A DNA stretch of 64,000 bases from Streptomyces sp. ISL-100 (GTDB taxonomy: Bacteria > Actinomycetota > Actinomycetes > Streptomycetales > Streptomycetaceae): positions 1 to 64,000 of the forward strand of contig NZ_JAGGOK010000094.1 of NCBI RefSeq assembly GCF_018614615.1, in the 5' to 3' direction. Numbering within the stretch: position 1 is the stretch's first letter; every line of letters begins with the position of its first letter. The position numbers and the translations under genes were made by a program. Positions 31,664 through 40,829 of the stretch are shown here, in pieces. The notes beneath the pieces are model-generated. The model made no database searches, was not told the origin of the DNA, and saw nothing but the letters and a program-made list of their open reading frames with translations.

Positions 31664-34164
31664 CGCGCCGCCCGGCAGTTCACGTCGCGTCCGGACATCG
31701 GCTGGGGGCGTCCGACCCCTGGCAGGAAGGGCCGGCCGATCTGCGTCTGGTGCCGCCCGCGCTGGCCGCGTGGGCTGCGGCTTCCGTGGCGGTGGGGGCC
31801 TCGGGCCGCTGGGCGGCCGGGTTCGTGTTGGCGTGCGTGGGCGTAGCGGCCGGGCTGCTGGTGGTCCGGGCGTGGCGGGCAAGGCACGGGGCCGCGGTCC
31901 GGCGCGGGCTGAGCGTCACCGCTGTCGCCGCCGCGCTGCTGTGTGCGGCGGCAGGGGCCACCTCGGCCGGGTTGCACGCGGCCGATCTCCACCGTGGCCC
32001 CGTACCGGGCCTGGCGCACCAGTACGCGCAGGTCACGGCGGAACTGACGGTCACCTCGGACGCCCGCACGACCCGCCCGCGCGTGCGCGGCGACCACACA
32101 CTGCCGACGTCGGTCGTGCTCAACGCCGACATCACCCGCGTGACGTGCGGGACTGTCAGCTCCGCCGTACGTACACCGGTCCTGCTGATCGCACCGGCCC
32201 GAGGGCCGGCGGCGGCCCAGTGGCAGCGGCTGCTGCCGTCCACCGGGCTGCGGCTCACGGCGCGGCTCACACCCCCGACGGGCGGCAGCGGCGGCGACCC
32301 CGTCGCCGCAGTGCTGCGCGTGCCGGACGGCGAACCGCCGAAGACGGTCCGCCCGCCAACCGACGTGCAGCGCACGGCCGGTGGTCTCAGGGCCGGGCTG
32401 CGCGAGGCCACCGACGGGCTCGCTCCGGACGCGCGGGCACTGCTGCCGGGGCTGGTCGTCGGTGACACCTCCAGGGTGCCGCCCGAACTGCACGAGGCCT
32501 TCGAGGCCACCGACCTCACGCACCTTCTCGCCGTATCAGGAAGCAACCTCACGATCATTCTGATCCTGCTGATCGGACCGCCCGGCACGGCCCTGCGCGC
32601 CGAACGGGGAGGGATCGCCCCGCGCCTCGGCATCCCCCTGCGGGCGACCGCGCTGCTCGGCGGGGCGCTCACGCTCGCCTTCGTCGTCGTGTGCAGGCCG
32701 GAACCGAGCGTGCTGCGGGCCGCGGCGTGCGGGCTCATCACGCTGCTCGCCATCGGTACGGGCCGCCGCAGGCAGCTGATCCCCGCCCTGGCGGCCGCCG
32801 TCCTGCTGCTCGTCCTGTACGACCCGTGGCTGGCCCGCAGTTACGGGTTCCTGCTCTCCGTACTGGCCACCGGCGCCCTCCTCACCATCGGCCCGCGCTG
32901 GAGCGCCGCGCTGCGACGGCGCGGCGTGCCGCCGAGGCTTGCGGAGGTGCTGGCCGCGGCAGCCGCCGCTCAGGCGGTATGCGCGCCCGTCGTCGCCATG
33001 ATGGCGGCCAGGGTGAGCCTGGTGGCGATCCCCTGCAACCTGCTCGCGGAGTTCGCGGTGGCTCCCGCGACGGTGCTCGGGTTCGCGGCCCTGGCGGCAG
33101 CTCCGGTGGCGATGCCCCTCGCCGAACTGCTGGCCCGGTGCGCGGGGTGGCCGGCCGGGTGGATCGCCTCTGTCGCCCGTACCGGGGCCGCGCTGCCCGG
33201 CGCGGAGATCGACTGGCCGGGCGGCTGGCACGGCGGGCTGCTGCTGGCCGCCGTGACGGCGGTGGCCGTGTTCGTGGCCCGCAGACTGCTGCGCCACCCC
33301 TGGCTGAGCGCGGCCTGCGCGCTGCTCCTGGTGCTCGCGATCCTGCGGCCGGCGCCGCTCACCCGGATCATCACCGGATGGCCGCCGCCGGGCTGGAAGT
33401 TCGCGATGTGCGACATCGGCCAGGGAGACGCCTCCGTCCTCGCGGCGGGCGAGGGAACGGCCGTTGTCGTCGACGCGGGTCCGGACCCGCAGCAGGTCGA
33501 CCGCTGCCTGCGCGAGCTCGGCGTCACCCGGGTCCCGCTCGTTGTGCTCACCCACTTCCACGCGGACCACGTGGCGGGGCTGCCGGGTGTGCTGCGAGGC
33601 CGTTCGGTGGGCGAGATCCGTACGACGACGCTTCAGGAGCCCCTGGAGCAGAGTGCGTTCGTGCGCAGGACCGCGGCAGCCGCAGCAGTGCCGCTACTCG
33701 CGACGGCCCCGGGGGAGCGGCGCCGCATCGGGCAGCTGTCCTGGCAGACGCTGTGGCCGCCGCCCCTCCCGGTACCGACGCCCGAAGAGCCGAACGACGC
33801 CAGCGTCACGCTCCTCGTCCGCTCCGGCGCGCTCACCCTGCTGCTCCTCGGCGACCTCGAACCCCCGGCACAGCAAAGGCTGCTGAGAGCCCATCCGACA
33901 CTCCCGTCCGTGGACGTCCTGAAGGTCGCGCACCACGGCTCGGCCTACCAGGACCCCGCCCTGTTCGCCCGCGCCCGCCCCCGGCTCGCTCTGGTCTCCT
34001 GCGGCCGGGACAACCCGTACGGCCACCCCTCGCCGCGCACGCTCACGGCGCTGCGCACGGGTGGGGCCACGGTGCTCCGCACGGACACGGACGGGGCGAT
34101 CGCCGTGACCGGCTCGGGTCCCGGCCTGCGGGCGGTGCCCGCGGGTCCGGGGTCCGCGGGCTAG
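31660..34164 (+). CDS. comEC: ComEC/Rec2 family DNA-uptake channel with C-terminal MBL domain
   Basis: The 834-residue protein has the order typical of ComEC: an N-terminal membrane pair, an OB-like outer domain (about residues 100-230), the Competence domain with helices (LTHLLAVSGSNLTIILILL), and a metallo-beta-lactamase domain near residue 580 onward with THFHADHVAGL, LLLLGDLEP and VLKVAHHGS. ComEC transports single-stranded DNA into the cytoplasm. Streptomyces are not known as naturally transformable, so the physiological role of this conserved pair is open. It starts in the ATGA overlap with comEA and converges on the next gene, sharing stop bases. Confidence 0.92.
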   Translation: MTRRPAVHVASGHRLGASDPWQEGPADLRLVPPALAAWAAASVAVGASGRWAAGFVLACVGVAAGLLVVRAWRARHGAAVRRGLSVTAVAAALLCAAAGATSAGLHAADLHRGPVPGLAHQYAQVTAELTVTSDARTTRPRVRGDHTLPTSVVLNADITRVTCGTVSSAVRTPVLLIAPARGPAAAQWQRLLPSTGLRLTARLTPPTGGSGGDPVAAVLRVPDGEPPKTVRPPTDVQRTAGGLRAGLREATDGLAPDARALLPGLVVGDTSRVPPELHEAFEATDLTHLLAVSGSNLTIILILLIGPPGTALRAERGGIAPRLGIPLRATALLGGALTLAFVVVCRPEPSVLRAAACGLITLLAIGTGRRRQLIPALAAAVLLLVLYDPWLARSYGFLLSVLATGALLTIGPRWSAALRRRGVPPRLAEVLAAAAAAQAVCAPVVAMMAARVSLVAIPCNLLAEFAVAPATVLGFAALAAAPVAMPLAELLARCAGWPAGWIASVARTGAALPGAEIDWPGGWHGGLLLAAVTAVAVFVARRLLRHPWLSAACALLLVLAILRPAPLTRIITGWPPPGWKFAMCDIGQGDASVLAAGEGTAVVVDAGPDPQQVDRCLRELGVTRVPLVVLTHFHADHVAGLPGVLRGRSVGEIRTTTLQEPLEQSAFVRRTAAAAAVPLLATAPGERRRIGQLSWQTLWPPPLPVPTPEEPNDASVTLLVRSGALTLLLLGDLEPPAQQRLLRAHPTLPSVDVLKVAHHGSAYQDPALFARARPRLALVSCGRDNPYGHPSPRTLTALRTGGATVLRTDTDGAIAVTGSGPGLRAVPAGPGSAG

Positions 34165-34619
34165 ACGAGCCAGTCGCCGTCCCTCATCAGTTCGCGCTCG
34201 GCCAGCTCGTTCTCCTCGCGCCACGCCTTCACAGCTCGCGGGGTGATGCGGAGGTACACCCAGGTCGTCCGGTTCCGCGGGTCCCAGCCGTTGAGCTTCG
34301 CGGCGAAGGCGTCGGCGGACTCCGGTGCGAGGTCCGTTCCCTCCACAGGCTCGGCGGTGCCCTCGATCAGCACCACGTCCCTGGTGTGGCCGAGGGTGAC
34401 CCGTACCTCCCCGGCGGGTGTCAGGTTCCGTGCCGTCGGGTTCGTACGACTGGTGCACATCAGGAGCGTGTCCCGGTCCCAGACGAAGGACAGCGGGACG
34501 AGACACGGCTCGCCGTCCGCCGACGCCGTGGCGACCCACAGGTCGTCGTCCTTCGCCAGCCGGTCCAGTACGTCCTGCTTGCGCTGCTCCCGGCTGCGCG
34601 CCGGTTCAGTGGTCGTCAT
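34161..34619 (-). CDS. Pyridoxamine 5'-phosphate oxidase-fold protein (FMN/F420-binding split barrel)
   Basis: The 152-residue protein shows the split-barrel pattern LAKDDDLWVATASADGEP, LVPLSFVWDRDTLLMCTS, ARNLTPAGEVRVTLGHTRDV and ending WVYLRITPRAVKAW. Members of this group bind FMN, F420 or haem and act on small molecules; the substrate is not inferable. Its stop (34163-34161) overlaps the comEC stop on the other strand by two bases, so the genes converge with no gap. Confidence 0.8.
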   Translation of the reverse strand: MTTTEPARSREQRKQDVLDRLAKDDDLWVATASADGEPCLVPLSFVWDRDTLLMCTSRTNPTARNLTPAGEVRVTLGHTRDVVLIEGTAEPVEGTDLAPESADAFAAKLNGWDPRNRTTWVYLRITPRAVKAWREENELAERELMRDGDWLV

Positions 34620-34692
34620 GCCCGGCACGCTATCGACGGGGTATGCCCGCGTGCCTCGGCCAACCGACCTAGGACCGGAGGTCAGGCGGACG

Positions 34693-34938
34693 TCAGGCCC
34701 GTTCGAGCCATCCCTCGTACTCGCCGGCCAGTGCGTGCAGCGCCCCGGGGTCGAGACGCCGGCCCGGGTCGTCCACCACGACCAGCCACTGCGCGTCCTC
34801 GGCATCGTCCTCGCCGGCCAGCGCGTCCCGTATGAGCTGCGGCTCCTCGACAGCTCCGAAGCGCTCGCCAAGCTCCAGGGCCACCTCCTCGGCGGCGTCC
34901 CGATCCGGCAGTACCAGTACGTGTCTCACTTCGCTCAC
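34693..34938 (-). CDS. Small acidic protein, conserved hypothetical
   Basis: The 81-residue product from GTG 34938 reads SEVRHVLVLPDRDAAEEVAL, then LIRDALAGEDDAEDAQWLVV and a final ALHALAGEYEGWLERA. It is one alpha/beta unit without catalytic motifs. The gene is divergent from holA (58 nt between starts), so both may share a control region. I recall small homologues in this position in other Streptomyces. Confidence 0.68.
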   Translation of the reverse strand: MSEVRHVLVLPDRDAAEEVALELGERFGAVEEPQLIRDALAGEDDAEDAQWLVVVDDPGRRLDPGALHALAGEYEGWLERA

Positions 34939-34995
34939 CTGCCCATTCTCCAACACGAACGGGACTGTCAGTGAGCCATGGGATGCTGGACCACG

Positions 34996-35979
34996 ATGGC
35001 CACCAGGAAGAATTCGACCGACGATCCGCTCGCCGCCCTCACCCTCGCCGTGGGGCAGGAGGACCTGCTGCTCGACCGTGCCGTGCAGCAGGTGGTGGCG
35101 GCCGCCCGCGCGGCCGACGCCGACACCGACGTACGTGACCTCACGCCCGACCAGCTTCAGCCCGGCACGCTGGCCGAGCTGACAAGCCCGTCGCTCTTCG
35201 CCGAGCGCAAGGTGGTCGTCGTGCGGAACGCGCAGGACCTCTCCGCCGACACGATCAAGGACGTGAAGTCCTACCTCGAAGCCCCCGTCGAGGAAATCAC
35301 GCTCGTACTGCTCCATGCGGGTGGGGCGAAGGGGAAGGGGCTGCTCGACGCGGCGCGTAAAGCGGGGGCCCGCGAGGTCGCCTGCCCCAAGACCACCAAG
35401 CCCGCCGAGCGCCTGTCGTTCGTACGGTCCGAATTCCGCGCGCTGGGCCGCTCCGCGACCCCCGAGGCGGGCCAGGCCCTGGTCGACTCCATCGGCAGCG
35501 ACCTGCGCGAGCTGGCCAGCGCCGTCTCCCAGCTCTGCGCGGACGTGGAGGGGACCATCGACGAGGCTGTCGTCGGGCGGTACTACACGGGCCGCGCCGA
35601 GGCCTCCAGCTTCACGGTCGCCGACCGCGCCGTGGAGGGCCGGGCCGCCGAGGCCCTGGAGGCCCTGCGCTGGTCGCTTTCCACCGGCGTCGCGCCGGTC
35701 CTGATCACCAGCGCGCTGGCCCAGGGCGTACGGGCCATCGGCAAACTGTCCTCCGCCCGCGGCGGCCGCCCCGCCGACCTCGCCCGCGAGCTCGGCATGC
35801 CTCCGTGGAAGATCGACCGCGTGCGGCAGCAGATGCGCGGCTGGACACCGGACGGCGTGGCGCTCGCGCTGCGGGCCGTCGCCGAGGCCGACGCCGGCGT
35901 CAAGGGCGGCGGGGACGACCCGGAGTACGCGCTGGAGAAGGCGGTCGTTACCGTCGCCCGCGCCGCCCGTCACAAGTAG
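34996..35979 (+). CDS. holA: DNA polymerase III delta subunit
   Basis: The 327-residue protein (MATRKNSTDDPLAALTLAVG) has the AAA+ fold of the clamp-loader wrench: LLLDRAVQQVV, LTSPSLFAERKVVVVRNAQD, a helical collar region with LSTGVAPVLITSALAQGVRA and WKIDRVRQQMRGW at the end. It opens the beta clamp in the clamp loader. ATG 34996 begins at the family start; ATG 34978 would add six residues. Confidence 0.92.
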   Translation: MATRKNSTDDPLAALTLAVGQEDLLLDRAVQQVVAAARAADADTDVRDLTPDQLQPGTLAELTSPSLFAERKVVVVRNAQDLSADTIKDVKSYLEAPVEEITLVLLHAGGAKGKGLLDAARKAGAREVACPKTTKPAERLSFVRSEFRALGRSATPEAGQALVDSIGSDLRELASAVSQLCADVEGTIDEAVVGRYYTGRAEASSFTVADRAVEGRAAEALEALRWSLSTGVAPVLITSALAQGVRAIGKLSSARGGRPADLARELGMPPWKIDRVRQQMRGWTPDGVALALRAVAEADAGVKGGGDDPEYALEKAVVTVARAARHK

Positions 35980-35998
35980 CACAAGTAGCAGCAGCACA

Positions 35999-36043
35999 AA
36001 GGCCCCGGCCGCCGTCCTGGGGAGGACGGGCGAACGGGGCCTT
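35999..36043 (+). terminator. Two-level hairpin after holA
   Basis: AAGGCCCCG (35999-36007) pairs with CGGGGCCTT (36035-36043), with an inner stem CCGTCCT/AGGACGG (36012-36018 with 36023-36029). There is no U-tract. It lies 20 nt past the holA stop. The rest of the gap to rpsT holds no gene I can see. Confidence 0.7.
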
Positions 36044-36212
36044 CGCGTCAAGCCATGAAGCCATGAAGCCTGTGAAAGCTTTGGTGCGCCGCACCCGCGT
36101 GGCGAACGCAGGCCGCGTGCGGCGCGGAGGTGCCGGATCAGGAGCGGAAGAGAGGGCCCGCTGAGTCCCTACCGGCGGTCGTGCAGGTGGTGCAGGTCAT
36201 TCAAGTGAGTGC

Positions 36213-36479
36213 TCAGCCCTGCAGGGAGGCAACCTTGTGCGCCAGCGCCGACTTCTTGTTGGCGGCGGCGTTCTTGTGGATGACACCCTTGGAGACTGCC
36301 TTGTCGAGCTTCTGCGAAGCCTCGCGGACGGCCACAGTGGCCTTCTCGAGGTCGCCCGCAGTGACAGCCTCGCGGGCCTTGCGGATCGCGGTCTTGAGCG
36401 AAGACTTGACGGCCTTGTTACGCAGGCGCGCCTTCTCGTTCGTCTTGTTCCGCTTGATCTGGGACTTGATGTTCGCCAC
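36213..36479 (-). CDS. rpsT: 30S ribosomal protein S20
   Basis: The 88-residue basic helical protein begins MANIKSQIKRNKTNEKARLR and contains KGVIHKNAAANKKSALAHKV, both diagnostic for S20. S20 binds 16S rRNA early in small-subunit assembly. It is divergent from lepA (182 nt between starts) and convergent with holA. Confidence 0.97.
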   Translation of the reverse strand: MANIKSQIKRNKTNEKARLRNKAVKSSLKTAIRKAREAVTAGDLEKATVAVREASQKLDKAVSKGVIHKNAAANKKSALAHKVASLQG

Positions 36480-36661
36480 GAAAGAGCCTCTACAGGTTCG
36501 TTGGATCTTCGATGAGTGCCGCGCCGCTTAGAGGGCATGCGAGACACAGCTGCTCAGCGTACCAGCGGCCCGCCTGACGGCCCAAACCGAGGCCCGCCGC
36601 CCGTCCGTGGGACCATGGAAGCTACGTATCGATCCAACATCGCCCCGAGACGAGACCCTGC

Positions 36662-38527
36662 GTGCCCGCGACTCCTACCAACGTGCCCGAGCCGAGCCGT
36701 ACCGACCCGGCGCTGATCCGCAATTTCTGCATCATCGCGCACATCGACCACGGCAAGTCGACCCTTGCCGACCGGATGCTCCAGCTGACCGGTGTGGTCG
36801 ACCAGCGGCAGATGCGTGCCCAGTATCTCGACCGGATGGACATCGAGCGCGAGCGCGGCATCACGATCAAGTCCCAGGCCGTCCGCCTTCCCTGGGCGCC
36901 CAACGAGGGCCCGGACGTGGGGACGACCCACATCCTGAACATGATCGACACCCCGGGACACGTGGACTTCACGTACGAGGTCTCGCGGTCGCTCGCCGCC
37001 TGCGAGGGCACGGTGCTCCTCGTCGACGCCGCCCAGGGCATCGAGGCGCAGACCCTCGCCAACCTCTACCTGGCGATGGAGAACAACCTCACGATCGTCC
37101 CCGTCCTCAACAAGATCGACCTGCCGGCCGCCCAGCCGGAGAAGTTCTCCGAGGAGCTGGCGAACCTCATCGGCTGCCAGCCCGAGGACGTGCTCAAGGT
37201 CTCGGCGAAGACCGGTCTCGGCGTGGACGCGCTGCTCGACCGGGTCGTCAAGGACGTACCGGCTCCGGTCGGGAACGCCGACGCCCCCGCCCGCGCGATG
37301 ATCTTCGACTCGGTCTACGACTCGTACCGCGGTGTCGTCACCTATGTACGTGTCATCGACGGTGGGCTCAACAAGCGCGAGCGCATCCGCATGATGTCCA
37401 CCAACGCGACCCACGAGCTGCTCGAGATCGGCGTCTCCTCCCCGGAGATGACGCCGTCCGACGGCATCGGCGTCGGCGAGGTCGGCTACATCATCACCGG
37501 CGTGAAGGACGTCCGTCAGTCCAAGGTCGGTGACACGATCACCTCCCTGCACAAGGGCGCCACCGAGGCCCTCGGCGGCTACAAGGACCCGAAGCCGATG
37601 GTCTTCTCGGGTCTGTATCCGCTGGACGGCTCCGAGTACCCCGACCTGCGCGAGGCGCTCGACAAGCTCCAGCTCAACGACGCCGCCCTGGTGTACGAGC
37701 CCGAGACCTCCGCGGCGCTCGGCTTCGGCTTCCGCGTCGGCTTCCTCGGCCTCCTGCACCTCGACGTGATCCGCGAGCGCCTGGAGCGCGAGTTCGGGCT
37801 CGACCTGATCGCCACCGCGCCCAACGTGGTCTACCGCGTCGTCATGGAAGACCGCAGCGAGCACACGGTCACCAACCCGAGCGAGTTCCCCGAGGGCAAG
37901 ATCTCGGACGTGTACGAGCCGGTCGTACGGGCCACGATCCTCGCTCCCAGCGAGTTCATCGGCGCGATCATGGAGCTCTGCCAGACCCGCCGCGGCACGC
38001 TGCTCGGCATGGACTACCTGTCTGAGGACCGCGTCGAGATCCGCTACACCCTCCCGCTCGCGGAGATCGTCTTCGACTTCTTCGACCAGCTGAAGTCCAA
38101 GACGCGCGGTTACGCCTCCCTGGACTACGAGCCCACCGGCGAGCAGGCGGCCTCGCTCGTCAAGGTCGACATCCTGCTGCACGGCGACCGGGTCGACGCG
38201 TTCTCCGCCGTCACGCACAAGGACGCGGCGTACGCGTACGGCGTGCGGCTCGTCGCCAAGCTGCGCGAGCTCATCCCGCGCCAGGCCTTCGAGATCCCCA
38301 TCCAGGCGGCCATCGGCTCCCGGGTCATCGCCCGCGAGACCATCCGCGCCATCCGCAAGGACGTCCTCGCCAAGTGTTACGGCGGTGACATCTCCCGTAA
38401 GCGGAAGCTGCTGGAGAAGCAGAAGGAAGGCAAGAAGCGGATGAAGATGGTCGGCAGCGTGGAGGTCCCGCAGGAGGCCTTCATCGCGGTGCTGTCCAGC
38501 GACGACTCCGGCGGCAAGAAGAAGTAG
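36662..38527 (+). CDS. lepA: Elongation factor 4 (LepA) GTPase
   Basis: The 621-residue translational GTPase has AHIDHGKSTLADRML near residue 26, DTPGHVDF, NKIDLP, the EF-G-like domains, and the LepA-specific C-terminal domain ending in KRKLLEKQKEGKKRMK, then GSVEVPQEAFIAVL. It remodels ribosomes that stall or mistranslocate. The start is GTG 36662. Confidence 0.96.
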   Translation: MPATPTNVPEPSRTDPALIRNFCIIAHIDHGKSTLADRMLQLTGVVDQRQMRAQYLDRMDIERERGITIKSQAVRLPWAPNEGPDVGTTHILNMIDTPGHVDFTYEVSRSLAACEGTVLLVDAAQGIEAQTLANLYLAMENNLTIVPVLNKIDLPAAQPEKFSEELANLIGCQPEDVLKVSAKTGLGVDALLDRVVKDVPAPVGNADAPARAMIFDSVYDSYRGVVTYVRVIDGGLNKRERIRMMSTNATHELLEIGVSSPEMTPSDGIGVGEVGYIITGVKDVRQSKVGDTITSLHKGATEALGGYKDPKPMVFSGLYPLDGSEYPDLREALDKLQLNDAALVYEPETSAALGFGFRVGFLGLLHLDVIRERLEREFGLDLIATAPNVVYRVVMEDRSEHTVTNPSEFPEGKISDVYEPVVRATILAPSEFIGAIMELCQTRRGTLLGMDYLSEDRVEIRYTLPLAEIVFDFFDQLKSKTRGYASLDYEPTGEQAASLVKVDILLHGDRVDAFSAVTHKDAAYAYGVRLVAKLRELIPRQAFEIPIQAAIGSRVIARETIRAIRKDVLAKCYGGDISRKRKLLEKQKEGKKRMKMVGSVEVPQEAFIAVLSSDDSGGKKK

Positions 38528-38549
38528 TCACGACATACGACAGCATGTG

Positions 38550-38586
38550 CGAAAGCGCCCTCCGTACTCACGGACGGGCGCTTTCG
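38550..38586 (+). terminator. Strong hairpin after lepA
   Basis: CGAAAGCGCCC (38550-38560) pairs with GGGCGCTTTCG (38576-38586), with TCCGT/ACGGA extending the stem, 22 nt after the lepA stop. Confidence 0.8.
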
Positions 38587-38750
38587 TATGTGAGGAGACG
38601 CTGGTGACGGCGGTGCCGTTCCGTTATGAAGCCGCGTGCCGCAGGCCCTTACGCCCCGGGCACTCGCGCTTTACTCTGATCACCACTCGAAGGTTACTCG
38701 CCAGTTAAATACCAGCCAGCCGTGCAGTATGCGCAGGCCCGGAGGACGTC

Positions 38751-40640
38751 GTGAGCGACACACAGACCTTGATCGAGAACCGGCCGCCGTCGGTGGCGAC
38801 CCTCTTCATTGAGCGCGTGGCTGCCACGCCCGATGCCGAGGCCTACCGCTACCCCGTACCGGCCCCCGCCGGGCAGGGAGCCGACGCCTGGAAGTCACTG
38901 AGCTGGGGACAGGCGGCCGAGCGCGTGTACGCCATCGCCGCCGGCCTCATCGACCTCGGCGTACAGCCCGAAGAGCGCGTCGCGCTCGCCTCCAACACCC
39001 GCGTCGAGTGGATCCTCGCCGACCTCGGCGTGATGTGCGCCGGCGCCGCGACGACGACGGTCTATCCCTCGACCAACGCCGAGGAGTCGGCGTACATCCT
39101 GGCCGACTCCGAGAGCCGGGTGCTGATCGCCGAGGACGCGTCGCAGCTCGCCAAGGCGCGCGAGCGGCGCGCCGACCTGCCGAACCTCGCCCACGTCGTC
39201 GTCATCGACGCCACCGGCGTCGAGCCGGCCGAGGACGACCCCGAAGGCTGGGTGCTCACCCTCGCCGAGCTGGAGGTGCGCGGGGCGGCGTACCTGGAGA
39301 AGCACCCGCAGGCCGTCACCGAGCGGGTGGAGGCCATCACCTCGGACCAGCTCGCGACGCTCATCTACACCTCCGGCACCACGGGCCGCCCCAAGGGCGT
39401 ACGGCTGCCGCACGACTGCTGGTCGTACATGGCGAAGGCCACGGTGGCGACCGGGCTCATCAGCGCGACGGACGTGCAGTACCTGTGGCTGCCCCTCGCG
39501 CACGTCTTCGGCAAGGTTCTGACCTCCGGGCAGATCGAAGCCGGGCACGTCACCGCCGTGGACGGCCGGGTCGACAAGATCATCGAGAACCTGCCGGTGG
39601 TCCAGCCGACGTACATGGCCGCCGTGCCGCGCATCTTCGAGAAGGTCTACAACGGCGTGGCGGCCAAGGCGCGGGCCGGCGGCGGCGCGAAGTACAAGAT
39701 CTTCCAGTGGGCGGCCGAGGTCGCCCGTGAGTACGCCAAGGTCACGCAGGACAACTTCCGCCGCACGGGCACGGCCTCCGCGCCCTTCGGCCTGACCGCC
39801 AAGCACAAGGTCGCCGACGCCCTCGTCTACGCGAAGATCCGCGACGCCTTCGGCGGGCGGCTGCGCGCCTGCGTCTCCGGCTCGGCGGCGCTCGCGCCCG
39901 ACATCGGCTTCTTCTTCTCCGGCGCCGGCATCCACATCCTGGAGGGTTACGGGCTCACCGAGTCCAGCGCCGCCTCCTTCGTGAACCCGGGCGAGGCGTA
40001 CCGCACCGGCACGGTCGGCAAGCCGCTCCCCGGCACCGAGGTGCGCATCGCGGACGACGGCGAGATCCTGCTGCGCGGCCCGGGCATCATGCAGGGCTAC
40101 CACCAGCTGCCCGAGAAGACCGCCGAAGTGCTGGAGCCGGACGGCTGGCTGCACACCGGGGACATCGGCGAGCTGTCGGTCGACGGATACCTGCGCATCA
40201 CGGACCGCAAGAAGGACCTGATCAAGACGTCGGGCGGCAAGTACATCGCGCCGGCCGAGGTCGAGGGCCAGTTCAAGGCGGTGTGCCCGTTCGTCTCCAA
40301 CATCCTGGTGCACGGCGCGGACCGCAACTACTGCACCGCGCTGATCGCACTCGACGAGCCGACGATCCTCGGCTGGGCCAAGGACAACGGCCTGGAGGGC
40401 AAGTCGTACGCCGAGGTCGTCGCCGCGAAGAAGACCGAGGAACTCATCGAGGGCTATGTGAAGCGCCTCAACGAGGGCCTGCAGCGCTGGCAGACGATCA
40501 AGAAGTTCCGGCTGCTGCCGCGCGACCTGGACATCGAGCACGGCGAGCTGACGCCGAGCCTCAAGCTCAAGCGGCCGGTCGTCGAGCGCGAGTACAAGCA
40601 CCTCATCGAGGAGATGTACGCGGGCTCGCGCGAGGCGTAG
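38751..40640 (+). CDS. AMP-dependent long-chain fatty acid-CoA ligase
   Basis: The 629-residue protein belongs to the ANL superfamily. The P-loop IYTSGTTGRPKGVRLPH lies near residue 205. Further motifs are EGYGLTESSAASFVNPG, the TGDIGELSVDGYLRITDR hinge and KTSGGKYIAPAEVEGQF. It activates a fatty acid as acyl-AMP, then acyl-CoA. The GTG at 38751 follows GGAGG at 5 nt spacing. An AT-richer stretch upstream (CCAGTTAAATACCAGCC near 38700) probably holds the promoter. Confidence 0.92.
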   Translation: MSDTQTLIENRPPSVATLFIERVAATPDAEAYRYPVPAPAGQGADAWKSLSWGQAAERVYAIAAGLIDLGVQPEERVALASNTRVEWILADLGVMCAGAATTTVYPSTNAEESAYILADSESRVLIAEDASQLAKARERRADLPNLAHVVVIDATGVEPAEDDPEGWVLTLAELEVRGAAYLEKHPQAVTERVEAITSDQLATLIYTSGTTGRPKGVRLPHDCWSYMAKATVATGLISATDVQYLWLPLAHVFGKVLTSGQIEAGHVTAVDGRVDKIIENLPVVQPTYMAAVPRIFEKVYNGVAAKARAGGGAKYKIFQWAAEVAREYAKVTQDNFRRTGTASAPFGLTAKHKVADALVYAKIRDAFGGRLRACVSGSAALAPDIGFFFSGAGIHILEGYGLTESSAASFVNPGEAYRTGTVGKPLPGTEVRIADDGEILLRGPGIMQGYHQLPEKTAEVLEPDGWLHTGDIGELSVDGYLRITDRKKDLIKTSGGKYIAPAEVEGQFKAVCPFVSNILVHGADRNYCTALIALDEPTILGWAKDNGLEGKSYAEVVAAKKTEELIEGYVKRLNEGLQRWQTIKKFRLLPRDLDIEHGELTPSLKLKRPVVEREYKHLIEEMYAGSREA

Positions 40641-40829
40641 AAGAGGGCAACAGCTGACAAACCGGTGGCGCGGGCGGGGCCGACAACGGCTTCGCCCGCG
40701 CAGTACCTCCACAACTTCGGCACATTGCGACCACTTCGGTGACTCGGCGCTTATGTGCGGCCTCAGTCTGTCACTCTGTTCCATGTCGCCAGCGGCGGCG
40801 TAAACAGAGAACCGACGGGGAGCCGGCCA

